A DNA stretch of 64,000 bases, from contig CABUXJ010000001.1 in assembly GCA_902495455.1 (NCBI GenBank), positions 1-64,000 of the forward strand, written 5' to 3'. The position numbers and the translations under genes were made by a program. Positions 23,602-31,672 of this stretch are shown here, piece by piece. Positions within the stretch are counted from its first letter, which is position 1, and the number at the start of each line of letters is the position of its first letter. This stretch comes from an uncultured Prevotella sp. (GTDB lineage Bacteria; Bacteroidota; Bacteroidia; Bacteroidales; Bacteroidaceae). Below the pieces are notes generated by a model that was given only the letters and a program-made list of their open reading frames with translations, searched no databases and was not told the origin of the DNA.

Positions 23602-26600
23602 TTACAGTTTCAAATCGTTGTCACAAAGTTTTTCCGCAGCCGCATTGAAGGCCACAAATTCCTGGTTGTTGTCGTTTCCGCCGACGAGCGGGAGCAGGAT
23701 GTTGTCCAACACGTTGCCCATCTTCTTCATCAGTTCTTCCTTCTTTTCGATGTGCTTGTAGTTGGCGTTCATCTCCTCTTCAACAGCCTTGCGCAGTGCG
23801 GCGGCGTCCATAGCGCGCGTGGTGCGGCTCAGTTCGTTGAGCGTGGCAATCATGTCGTCGCCGACATTGATCCAGCGGCTCACGCGTCCCATGCGGTTCT
23901 TCTCACCGGCAAAGGCCATATACTTCTCGCCGGTCTCCACATCCTCGCGCTCGACGATGATGCCGCCGATGGCATAGGCCAGCAGGACGACGGGCATAAG
24001 CTCCTTGCGGATGGCGCCGGGGGCTTTGGCAAACAGTTCCGGCAGCGGTTTGGCGAAACTCTCGGTGTGTACGACCATGCGGTTGACCTCGTTGCGGACG
24101 AGCACGTCATACTTTTCTTTGAGCACGCGGACGTTGTCGACATAGCGGAGCGGGAAACCACTGTGTGCCGTGATGACCACAATCTGGTTGGACTTGAAGT
24201 TCTCCGACACGTCGTTGTCCTTGTTGAACGGTATCTTTCCGCTCTCACCGAAATCCTTTATGAAGTCGTTGCGGAACTCGTCGTCGTCCTCAAACTTAGG
24301 CAGCGAGAGCTGGATGATCTTCTGGTGGTTGGCTGCTGTCTCGGGGCTGCCCTTTCCTTCCTCCGAACCGTTGAACGTCAGACAGCTCTGTGACGAGTTG
24401 TAGAGGTCCTTGAGGAACTTCTTCCTCTTCTCCGGCGTGCTGCAGCTGGTCGCGCGCAGCTTGTCGAGGATGTTGACCTTGACCAGTCTCTGGTTGGGAT
24501 TGCTTGTCGAGTAGTTGTCCATCTCGTTGCGGGCGTTCTCGATGCAGGTCTTCAGAGTGACCGTCTGGAGTGTGCCCACGTGAATCTTGTTGCTCAGCAC
24601 GGTGAAGTTGACGTCGCTCGAACCGGCAGCTTCGATGATGCGTGCACGCAGGGTGGTGGCGTAAGCCTCCTGGTTCTTCTGGTTGCGGAGGAATCCGACG
24701 ACTGTCTGGCGCACGAACTTGGGATCATACTCCTTGATGACCTCACGCTGCATGCTCGTCACGTCGGCGTCGCTCAGCTTGCACTTCTCCTCGGCCAGCT
24801 TCTTCATCATGTCGGCAAATTCGGCCAGAGTCTTGCGGAACGGGTCGATGCTGTTGGTGTTGAGCAGGATGAGCATGGTCTTGATTTCCGTCAGCAGCTT
24901 CACTGCAAATCCGTAAGCGACGATCTGTGTCTGGAGCGTCAGCTGCTCGCGCTTGGCGTCGGCGAATCGTCCGAATGTCTTTGTCGATGCGTTTGTCACG
25001 GCGTCGCGTATCCAGCCGATGTTGTTCCAGTCAGTGCGGATGGCCTTGATCTGCTCCGCCAGGTCATCGGTGAGATAGGCCGAGCGCTTGGAGATTTTGC
25101 CTTTCATCTCGTCGATGCGCTTATCGCAGTTGTCGATGAGCAGTCCGAGATATTTGTGAACCTCCAGTATCGACATCGTGCCGTCCTTCCATCGTCCGAA
25201 CAGATTGTTCTCTATGCGGCGGCATATCTCCTCGGCGAAACCGGGTATCTCACCTTCATATTCCGAATAGAACGTCTTGACGCCCTTTCCGCGGTACATG
25301 GAGTCGAAGAACTTTTCGCACACCTGATTGAATTCTTCCAGCCATTCCTTCTTGGGATGTTCCGTCTCGACGTCCTGCTTGTAGCGGTCGGTGTAGAACT
25401 CCCATCCCGAGACGATCGGCTTCCAGTTTTTCACGTGGTCCTTGATGCTGGGCAGCGGTTTGCCGAGCGTCAGATAGTCTTCGGTGAGCAGGTTGCCCTC
25501 GACCTCTTCGGCTTTGGTGATGTCCTCGCGGTATGACTTGCCGACCATATCTTCGGTACATTCCTCGATAAATCCGCGCGCGTCGTCCCACTGTCCGTGG
25601 AGCATCTGGAATGATGCCTGACGGGCAAACTGGTATGCGCCATATTCCACGACTTCCGTCTCGGGATATTCGATGCGCTTGACGCCGAAGGTCATGAAGC
25701 GGCGGCTGTGTACCGGTTCGTGTGTCTCGTTCTCTTCGGGCAGCATGCCGTTGTTCTCGTTTGTCTCCAGACGTGCCATCTTTCCGCCGTTCATCATGCC
25801 CGAGACTACGGTCTTCTGGAAGATGAAGTCGCCGACGATGCCGGGCAGCACCTTGTGGATGTGCACTTCTTTTCCGGCCTCATTGACGTTGGTGAAGAGA
25901 TAGGCCATGTCGAAGGCGTCTTGTCCCTGGAGCAACCGGCGCACGTTGCCGTATTCGTCGGTGTTACCCTTGACGTCTGTCGGGAAGTAGCGGCCGACGG
26001 ACATGGCGTTCAATTCGAGCAGTGCGGCATAGCCGTTGGGCTGATAGAAGCGGTTGCTGTCTTCGCCGCCGGGTATCTGGATGATGGTCTCGGGGACGTA
26101 GAGATAGAGCTGAATCTTGAATGACGTGCGGTTGTCGCCTGTGCGCTGAAACTCGTTGCGCACCTGTGTGACGGCGTCGATGATGGAGCCGGAACCCGTT
26201 CCACCGCCCAGTCCGGCGCAGATGTGGAATGTCACGTCGCTTGTGTCCTCACGCTCTTTGAGGGCGCGGACGCGGGCGTGCACCTGTCCGACAAACGTGT
26301 TTTGCGGCAGTCCGCACATGTTGTTGGCGATGAGCATGCGTCCGAAGCGGCGGCGCTGGCCTCCGATGCCTTCGCTGATGATGGCTCCGATACCGTCGTT
26401 GAGCATGGCCTGATCCTTACGGTTGATGAACGACTGTATGCCGGGATAGGAGTCCAGGTTGTTGAGTACGCCTGCTCCTATGCCGTTGATGGACAGTCGC
26501 TGTGCGGGTGACAGCTGCACGGATGCTCCCAGTGTCTGCCAGTCACTCTCGTTGTTGAGGTCTGCCAGGCTGGAGTCCACATAGAGGTACTCGATGTTGG

Positions 26601-26709
26601 CATTGCCTTTGGGGGTGTTTGAGCGGAATTCTTCATAGATGCGCTTGCGCAAGGCACGTAGGATGGAACCTCCGGTTCCTCCGAGTCCGATGATAAGATG
26701 GTTTGCCAT
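23602..26709 (-). CDS. tubulin/FtsZ-superfamily GTPase (Tubulin_2-like, about 1000 aa)
   Basis: A 1035-residue cytoplasmic protein. The N-terminal 350 residues carry the tubulin/FtsZ GTPase fold: LIIGLGGTGGS at 5-15 (T1 loop, with IL RALRKRI helix after it), YLYVDSS at 41-47, IISEGIGGQRRRFGR around 110-124, and the diagnostic T4 loop CAGLGGGTGSGS at 164-175 followed by helix SIIDAV. It is not FtsZ: it is three times too long and the T1 region and C-terminus differ. The length and N-terminal motif fit the Tubulin_2 (PF13809) family, proposed from genome context to act in membrane remodelling. The remaining 650 residues are mostly helical, with no domain I can name. It is the second gene of an eight-gene operon, after a three-TM protein. 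Polymerisation is inferred, not shown. Confidence 0.9.
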   Translation of the reverse strand: MANHLIIGLGGTGGSILRALRKRIYEEFRSNTPKGNANIEYLYVDSSLADLNNESDWQTLGASVQLSPAQRLSINGIGAGVLNNLDSYPGIQSFINRKDQAMLNDGIGAIISEGIGGQRRRFGRMLIANNMCGLPQNTFVGQVHARVRALKEREDTSDVTFHICAGLGGGTGSGSIIDAVTQVRNEFQRTGDNRTSFKIQLYLYVPETIIQIPGGEDSNRFYQPNGYAALLELNAMSVGRYFPTDVKGNTDEYGNVRRLLQGQDAFDMAYLFTNVNEAGKEVHIHKVLPGIVGDFIFQKTVVSGMMNGGKMARLETNENNGMLPEENETHEPVHSRRFMTFGVKRIEYPETEVVEYGAYQFARQASFQMLHGQWDDARGFIEECTEDMVGKSYREDITKAEEVEGNLLTEDYLTLGKPLPSIKDHVKNWKPIVSGWEFYTDRYKQDVETEHPKKEWLEEFNQVCEKFFDSMYRGKGVKTFYSEYEGEIPGFAEEICRRIENNLFGRWKDGTMSILEVHKYLGLLIDNCDKRIDEMKGKISKRSAYLTDDLAEQIKAIRTDWNNIGWIRDAVTNASTKTFGRFADAKREQLTLQTQIVAYGFAVKLLTEIKTMLILLNTNSIDPFRKTLAEFADMMKKLAEEKCKLSDADVTSMQREVIKEYDPKFVRQTVVGFLRNQKNQEAYATTLRARIIEAAGSSDVNFTVLSNKIHVGTLQTVTLKTCIENARNEMDNYSTSNPNQRLVKVNILDKLRATSCSTPEKRKKFLKDLYNSSQSCLTFNGSEEGKGSPETAANHQKIIQLSLPKFEDDDEFRNDFIKDFGESGKIPFNKDNDVSENFKSNQIVVITAHSGFPLRYVDNVRVLKEKYDVLVRNEVNRMVVHTESFAKPLPELFAKAPGAIRKELMPVVLLAYAIGGIIVEREDVETGEKYMAFAGEKNRMGRVSRWINVGDDMIATLNELSRTTRAMDAAALRKAVEEEMNANYKHIEKKEELMKKMGNVLDNILLPLVGGNDNNQEFVAFNAAAEKLCDNDLKL

Positions 26710-26772
26710 GTTGTAAGATTATTAGTTATGTTATTATTATTTTTTATGTTATAGTTTCGGCCGTCGCGTCTG

Positions 26773-27342
26773 TCAGTCTTCAAACGATCTGCGCCGTGGC
26801 TGGCTCTTGCCGCGTCGGCCGCCACCGCGGGCGATGTCCATCGACTTGATGACGGAGAAGGCGCCTGCCAGCACGAAGAACAGGCTCCAGAGCGCGCGCC
26901 GGAGGATATATTTGTTCATGAAACTCTGCAGTTCGTCGACCATCGATAGCGCGATGTCGGCCGGAGTGTGGCCTGTGAAGTCGGCACCTCCGACAAAATA
27001 GCCGACCAACGGCCATTCCCTGGAGATGTTGTCCAAGATCTGCTGGCTGTCTTCGCGGTCGAAAACGACGTCTGACGGTACGGCGGTGACCATCTCGTTG
27101 ATAAACCCTTCGACGTCGTCTCCGTAGCCCTTGATGGTTACGGCGCCGCACAGGAGTATCATCTGGAACGAGAGAACTATGGTGAGGATGGCGCCGACGA
27201 TGAAGCTGATGGCGGTGAAGGTGCTGTTCTTATACCACGACTTGATGAGGTAGAACATCAAGACCACGCCTGCCACGGTGAGGAAAATACCGAGAAAGAT
27301 ACTTCCGAGAGAGTAGTATAGGATTTGTAATAGTGCACCCAT
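26773..27342 (-). CDS. three-TM membrane protein, first gene of the tubulin-like operon
   Basis: A 189-residue integral membrane protein of unknown family. Two N-terminal helices (about residues 12-33 and 43-68: IFLGIFLTVAGVVLMFYL and ISFIVGAILTIVLSF) are followed by a soluble loop of about 80 residues (VPSDVVFDREDSQQILDNIS). A third helix is near 149-167 (ALWSLFFVLAGAFSVI), and the tail is very basic (ARGGGRRGKSQPRRRSFED). A basic cytosolic tail of this sort could contact the acidic surface of the polymer-forming partner encoded 63 bp downstream. That contact is inference. Promoter at 27535-27543. Confidence 0.8.
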   Translation of the reverse strand: MGALLQILYYSLGSIFLGIFLTVAGVVLMFYLIKSWYKNSTFTAISFIVGAILTIVLSFQMILLCGAVTIKGYGDDVEGFINEMVTAVPSDVVFDREDSQQILDNISREWPLVGYFVGGADFTGHTPADIALSMVDELQSFMNKYILRRALWSLFFVLAGAFSVIKSMDIARGGGRRGKSQPRRRSFED

Positions 27343-27829
27343 AGTTGCTTATCATTTTGTATTTCTTTCTATAAGAGAGATATCTGACTGACAAATATCC
27401 TGAGGAACACTATTTTATGCAAAAGTCGGGTTGAACAAATGTTTTTGCACTAAACGATTTTTATCTCGACTTTTCGTGTTTTTAGCTTTTTTATGCGATA
27501 AGAGTGCTGATTTTATGGAATTATTCTTATTTTTGCAAAAATAAATACATCTCTTATAGAGAGAAGTATCGAAGTAAGCTGTCGGCAAGGAGCAGTTAGC
27601 GATTGTTTAAAGACCCTACTTGTAACGTCAAATTGAAACCGTCCAACGCGAATGTTAAAAACTCGGAATTATCACAACAAAAGACCGTGATTTTAACATA
27701 AATTCTGCGCCAACTGCTCCCTCGGACGTAAATATGCGAGTTTTGCGCGTGCATCTTTTTCTCCCTGAATCACAATGTGTTACGGCCGGAAACCGGCGAA
27801 ATGTGCAACTTTTTCATAGATTTTTCCTT
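27343..27829. other. intergenic leader DNA upstream of the tubulin-like operon
   Basis: Holds the palindromic promoter and the 11-bp bracketing inverted repeat, then AT-rich DNA. GTTAAAAACTCGGAA near 27654 resembles GTTAAAAACTCAGAA near 49295; both lie 160-180 bp upstream of a 107-bp element. No gene is seen. Confidence 0.55.
27535..27543 (-). promoter_or_regulatory. -7 box of the tubulin-like operon, within a palindrome
   Basis: On the minus strand TATTTTTGC. The site is the right half of a symmetric sequence, TTATTTTTGCAAAAATAA (27527-27544), so the plus strand shows the same box at 27528-27536. The minus-strand transcript would have a leader of about 190 nt. An 11-bp inverted repeat, TCTATAAGAGA (27368-27378) and TCTCTTATAGA (27550-27560), brackets the leader. 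Confidence 0.6.
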
Positions 27830-27936
27830 GCCGTAAGGGCCCCGTTGGTCTGCAACGGGGCCCTCGTTGCATCACGGCGGCGGCCCCGTTGCAAGACAAC
27901 GGGGCCGCTATCGCAACCCCGCGGGGCCCTTACGGC
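27830..27936 (+). repeat. 107-bp palindromic element, copy 2 (family D)
   Basis: Ends GCCGTAAGGGCCCCG and CGGGGCCCTTACGGC, with inner TTGCAACGGGGCC-type modules in both orientations. Same length as the four other copies. Downstream, TTTTTTCGGTCGGAAAA and, 98 bp on, TTGATATTATC match the flank of the 49.5 kb copy. Confidence 0.9.
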
Positions 27937-28237
27937 AAGCCCGCGGAGTTTTTTCGGTCGGAAAATGACGTCCGAATGTCAAAATCGGGGCATCGCCGCC
28001 GTTTTTTTCGAGCGTTTTTCTTGTGTTAAATTTTTGATATTATCATGACACGGGATTTCTTAGTGAGGGTGTTGCAGAACTCCCTCCTGAGATTACCTCA
28101 CTTAAAGGCATCCAAATGGACTTGTTACGTTATTTCCTATAATGCAAAGATGTGTGCCGTCTCATGAGGAGGAATGTCTGGATATGTCCCTCCCTCGTGC
28201 TGATCCGGATTGGGTGATACTTCCTCCGGACGGGGAT
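27937..28237. other. intergenic, with a single arm of the GTTGCAGAAC element
   Basis: 28067-28115 (GGTGTTGCAGAACTCCCTCC ... GATTACCTCACTTAAAGG) matches the ends of the 63.3 kb inverted-repeat element but lacks the opposite arm. The rest is the 3' flank of the 107-bp element and spacer. No gene is seen. Confidence 0.55.
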
Positions 28238-29215
28238 TTATGGTTCCGGCGTCCACTTGTCGTTGATGGCGAACACCTCTTCCATCGTGATCTTGGCGGC
28301 TTCCTTTTTTGTCAGACGGCGGGTCCACGGGGCGCGGCGGTCGGTTGCGGCACCCTCGCCGCTGTTGCCGTACTCCATGTAGCGGGCTGTCTGCTGGCGC
28401 TCTTTCTGCCAGTGATGCCAACCCTCGGGGCGTATGTGCCGGCCCATCTCGCAGCCGATGAAGAGCGTGTAGCCGTAGTCGCGCCACGGACGGCCGAGGT
28501 AGACCTTGGTCACGTTGGCGTCGGCCGTGAGCCGGCAGTGGCTGAAGACGTAGCCGTAGGGACGGTCCTTGGGCGTCGATGCGGCCGTGATGTAGGAGTC
28601 GGCGCGGCTGCGTATCTCGCAGTTCTCAAACCATGCCGTCGACGGACCGAAGATGAAGTCGGTCGTGCCCTCTATGTAGCAGTCGCGGAAGAAGAGGCGC
28701 GTGCCGGCCACACCCGTGTAGACGGTGTCCTGATGGCCGAGCAGACGGCAGTTGATGAACATCAGACGGTCGCCTTCGGTGTGGAGGGCGACGGCCTGGC
28801 CGAGGCGGGCCGCATTGTTCTCGATGGTGATGTTGCGGAAGGTGATGCTGTTGCCTTCGACCTTGACGGTGTATGTCCGGAATGTGCCGATGCCACGTCC
28901 CGTGGCGGGGTTTGGGATGTTGGCGTGGTCGTCGTAGGTGATGACGGTGGCGTCGCGGTCTTCGCCCAATATCTCGATGTTGGTGAGCCACTGCGGGACG
29001 ATGAGCTTCTCCTTGTAGATGCCGCGCTTGACGTAGATGACTTTGTGGTAGTCCATGAAGGCGCGGCAGACCTCGATGGCTTCGCCGATGGTCCGAAACT
29101 CGCCGGTGCCGTCGCGCGAGACGACGATGGTGTCGGGGTTGTCGTACTTGTCGGCCGCAAATGTGGTGGCCACGGCGGTCAGCATGATTGTCAGTAGGGT
29201 CAGTATTCTTTTCAT
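28238..29215 (-). CDS. secreted pectin methylesterase (CE8)
   Basis: A 325-residue exported enzyme that removes methyl esters from homogalacturonan. A signal peptide (MKRILTLLTIMLTAVATTFA) precedes a right-handed beta-helix with the CE8 signatures: GHQDTVYTG (Gln and first catalytic Asp, about residue 160), DFIFGPSTAWFENCEI (second Asp) and YLGRPWR (substrate Arg/Trp). Length is typical. I start at 29215, where the signal peptide begins, not at the more upstream ATG. It stands alone 55 bp downstream of rsh. No other pectin gene is within 15 kb, but a rhamnogalacturonan-type locus lies at 45-63 kb. Confidence 0.93.
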   Translation of the reverse strand: MKRILTLLTIMLTAVATTFAADKYDNPDTIVVSRDGTGEFRTIGEAIEVCRAFMDYHKVIYVKRGIYKEKLIVPQWLTNIEILGEDRDATVITYDDHANIPNPATGRGIGTFRTYTVKVEGNSITFRNITIENNAARLGQAVALHTEGDRLMFINCRLLGHQDTVYTGVAGTRLFFRDCYIEGTTDFIFGPSTAWFENCEIRSRADSYITAASTPKDRPYGYVFSHCRLTADANVTKVYLGRPWRDYGYTLFIGCEMGRHIRPEGWHHWQKERQQTARYMEYGNSGEGAATDRRAPWTRRLTKKEAAKITMEEVFAINDKWTPEP

Positions 29216-29270
29216 TTGAAATGTTGATGTGGTTGTGTGGTTAGTGTCTTTTGTCGTCCGCACGCTCTTC

Positions 29271-31541
29271 TTACATGATTTGCGTCACGTCCTGAAGTCC
29301 GTTGACCTTCTTGAGGCTGTCGATGAGGTCCTTTACGTCGTCACGGTCATGCACGCGCACGTCCAGCGTTCCTTCGAAGATGCCGTCCTGACAGGTGATG
29401 GTCACTTTGTGGATGTTGATGTTCATCTGGTCGGAGATGATGCGGGTCACGTCGTTGAGCATGCCGATGCGGTCGATGCCGCGTATCTGGATGCTTGCGT
29501 CGAAGTAGAGTTTGCGGTGCATGTCCCACTTGGCGTCGAGGATGCGGTTGCCGAAGCTGGACTTCAGTTTGGCCGCTACGGGACACGAACGCTTGTGTAT
29601 CTCGATCTGTTTTTTTGCGTCGATATATCCGAGGATATCGTCGCCGGGTATCGGATGGCAGCAGTGCGTAAACTTATACTGCGTGATGTTCTCGTCGGTT
29701 ATGTAGATGGGCTTCTTCCGGTTGAACTTCTCCGGCACGACAAAGAGCGTCGGTTGGTGCTCTTCCTCCTTCTTGCTCTTGTCCGACTTGATGAATGGGA
29801 CAAACTTGCGCCAGCCTCGGCTCTTGCCGTTTTTGCTCTTCTTGTCCTGCAGTTCGTCGACGTCCTTTTCGCCGAGCAGGATGGTCTTTTCGCCGAGCGC
29901 CTGGAAGAAGTTCTCCCGCTTGGCCACTTCGTGGAACGCAGCCAGACGGTCTGCCGCAGCCGTGGTGTAGTCGATGTCGTGCTTCTTGAGGAAAGCCGCA
30001 AAGATTTCCTCGCCCTGCTTCTGCTTCTCGCGGCTGCCGCGGCGCAGGATGGCTTCGATTTTGGCCTTTGCCTTGGCCGTGGAGGCGAAGTTAATCCATG
30101 ACGGCTGGACGTGTTGTGACTTGGATGTGAGTATCTCCACCTGGTCGCCGCTCTGGAGCTTGTGGCTCAGCGGGACGAGCTTGTGGTTGACCTTTGCGCC
30201 GATACAGTGGCTGCCGAGGAACGTATGGATGGAGAAGGCGAAGTCGAGCGCCGTACATCCCGCCGGCATGGTCTTGATCTCGCCTTTCGGGGTGAACACA
30301 AATATCTCCGAAGCGAAGAGGTTGAGCTTGATGGCGTCGAGGAAGTCCATCGCGTTCGGCTGCGGATCGTCAAGGATTTCCTTTATGGTGTGGAGCCATT
30401 CGTTGAGCTCGCCGTCGTCCTCGTTCATCTCGATGTGGCCGTCTTCCTTGTATTTCCAGTGGGCGGCAAATCCCTGCTCGGCCACTTCGTCCATGCGGTC
30501 GGAGCGTATCTGTACCTCTATCCAGCGACCTTGCTTGGACATGAGCGTGACGTGGAGCGCCTGATAGCCGTTGGCTTTCGGGTGGTTGATCCAGTCGCGG
30601 AGCCGGTCGGGATGCGACTGATATATCTTGTTGATGGCTACATATATCTTGAAGCACTCCGTGATCTCCTCTTCCCGGTTCTTAGGGGTGAAGATGATGC
30701 GCACGGCAAGGATGTCATAGATGTCCTCGAACGTGACATGCTTGGTCTGCATCTTGTGCCAGATGGAGTAGGGACTCTTGACGCGTTCCTTTATGACATA
30801 GTCTATTCCCATCTCGCGGAGCGATTCCTCAATCGGTGCGGTGAAGTTGTCGAACAGCTCGTGGCGTGAAGCCTGCGTCGAAGCGAGCTTCGACTCGATG
30901 GAGGCGTATTGCTCCGGATGCTCGTATCGGAAGCTGAGGTCTTCCAGTTCGGTCTTTATCTTGTAGAGACCGAGACGGTTTGACAGCGGCGCATAGATGT
31001 AGAGTGTCTCTCCGGCAATCTTGTATTGCTTGTTGGCTGGCTGGCTGGCCAGCGTGCGCATGTTGTGGAGACGGTCGCAGATCTTTATCAGGATGACGCG
31101 GATGTCGTCGCTCATGGTGAGCAGGAGCTTCTTGAAATTCTCCGCTTGCGCCGAAGCCTGGTCACCGAAGATGCCTCCGCTGATTTTCGTGAGGCCGTCG
31201 ACAATCTGCGCCACCTTCGGTCCGAAGATGTTCTCGATGTCCTCCGTGGTGTAGTCGGTGTCCTCCACGACGTCATGGAGCAGTGCGGCGCAGATACTGG
31301 TGGAACCCAGCCCGACCTCTTCGCATGCTATCTGGGCCACGGCGATGGGGTGCATGATGTACGGTTCGCCCGAAAGTCGCCGCACACCCTTGTGTGCCTG
31401 ACGTGCGAAATTGAACGCCTTGGTGATGATGTCCACCTTCTTGCGGTGGCGTGAAGCCATATATGTGTCTAACAGATGCTGGAACGCATCGTTTATGAGT
31501 TTGGCGTCAGCCTCTTCTCTCTTTATCTGTTCGTCGTCCAT
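29271..31541 (-). CDS. rsh: bifunctional (p)ppGpp synthetase/hydrolase (RelA/SpoT homolog)
   Basis: A 756-residue stringent-response enzyme. The hydrolase HD domain has ALLHDVVEDTDY with His89-Asp90 and Glu93-Asp94 intact, so hydrolysis should be active. The synthetase domain is about residues 230-370 (RVKSPYSIWHKM, DIYDILAVRIIF). TGS follows about 405-465 (IFVFTPKGEIKTMPAGCTAL), then a zinc-finger/helical region with FTHCCHPIPGDDILGY near 645, and a C-terminal ACT domain (IRGIDRIGMLNDVTRI). Length and domain order are standard. It is probably monocistronic, or read with the pectinesterase gene 55 bp downstream. Confidence 0.96.
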   Translation of the reverse strand: MDDEQIKREEADAKLINDAFQHLLDTYMASRHRKKVDIITKAFNFARQAHKGVRRLSGEPYIMHPIAVAQIACEEVGLGSTSICAALLHDVVEDTDYTTEDIENIFGPKVAQIVDGLTKISGGIFGDQASAQAENFKKLLLTMSDDIRVILIKICDRLHNMRTLASQPANKQYKIAGETLYIYAPLSNRLGLYKIKTELEDLSFRYEHPEQYASIESKLASTQASRHELFDNFTAPIEESLREMGIDYVIKERVKSPYSIWHKMQTKHVTFEDIYDILAVRIIFTPKNREEEITECFKIYVAINKIYQSHPDRLRDWINHPKANGYQALHVTLMSKQGRWIEVQIRSDRMDEVAEQGFAAHWKYKEDGHIEMNEDDGELNEWLHTIKEILDDPQPNAMDFLDAIKLNLFASEIFVFTPKGEIKTMPAGCTALDFAFSIHTFLGSHCIGAKVNHKLVPLSHKLQSGDQVEILTSKSQHVQPSWINFASTAKAKAKIEAILRRGSREKQKQGEEIFAAFLKKHDIDYTTAAADRLAAFHEVAKRENFFQALGEKTILLGEKDVDELQDKKSKNGKSRGWRKFVPFIKSDKSKKEEEHQPTLFVVPEKFNRKKPIYITDENITQYKFTHCCHPIPGDDILGYIDAKKQIEIHKRSCPVAAKLKSSFGNRILDAKWDMHRKLYFDASIQIRGIDRIGMLNDVTRIISDQMNINIHKVTITCQDGIFEGTLDVRVHDRDDVKDLIDSLKKVNGLQDVTQIM

Positions 31542-31615
31542 GAACGTGTCCTCTATTTGTTGTATGTTGTTCTTCTTTTCTTAAATCGGTGGCTTCCGCT
31601 TCGCGAAACGTATTA

Positions 31616-31660
31616 GCAAAAATCCCCATCTGCTCCCTGTGAGGGGAGAAGATGGGGATT
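31616..31660 (-). terminator. terminator of the parA-parB-mltD operon
   Basis: AATCCCCATCT at 31621-31631 pairs with AGATGGGGATT at 31650-31660, and a T-run follows on the minus strand (A-run at 31616-31622). It lies 13 bp past the transglycosylase stop. Confidence 0.88.
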
Positions 31661-31672
31661 ATGGTGTCTTTG

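Noticed and set aside
24580..25536. 318-codon plus-strand ORF opposite the tubulin-like gene
   Set aside because: Lies wholly inside the GTPase gene on the other strand, with Leu/Val-rich shadow composition and no promoter.
23602..26709. Cell-division FtsZ
   Set aside because: The N-terminal GTPase signature is superfamily-level only; length, T1 region and operon context differ from FtsZ, which is normally in the dcw cluster.
29229..30101. 290-codon plus-strand ORF opposite rsh
   Set aside because: Overlaps a highly conserved gene; no domain or start context.
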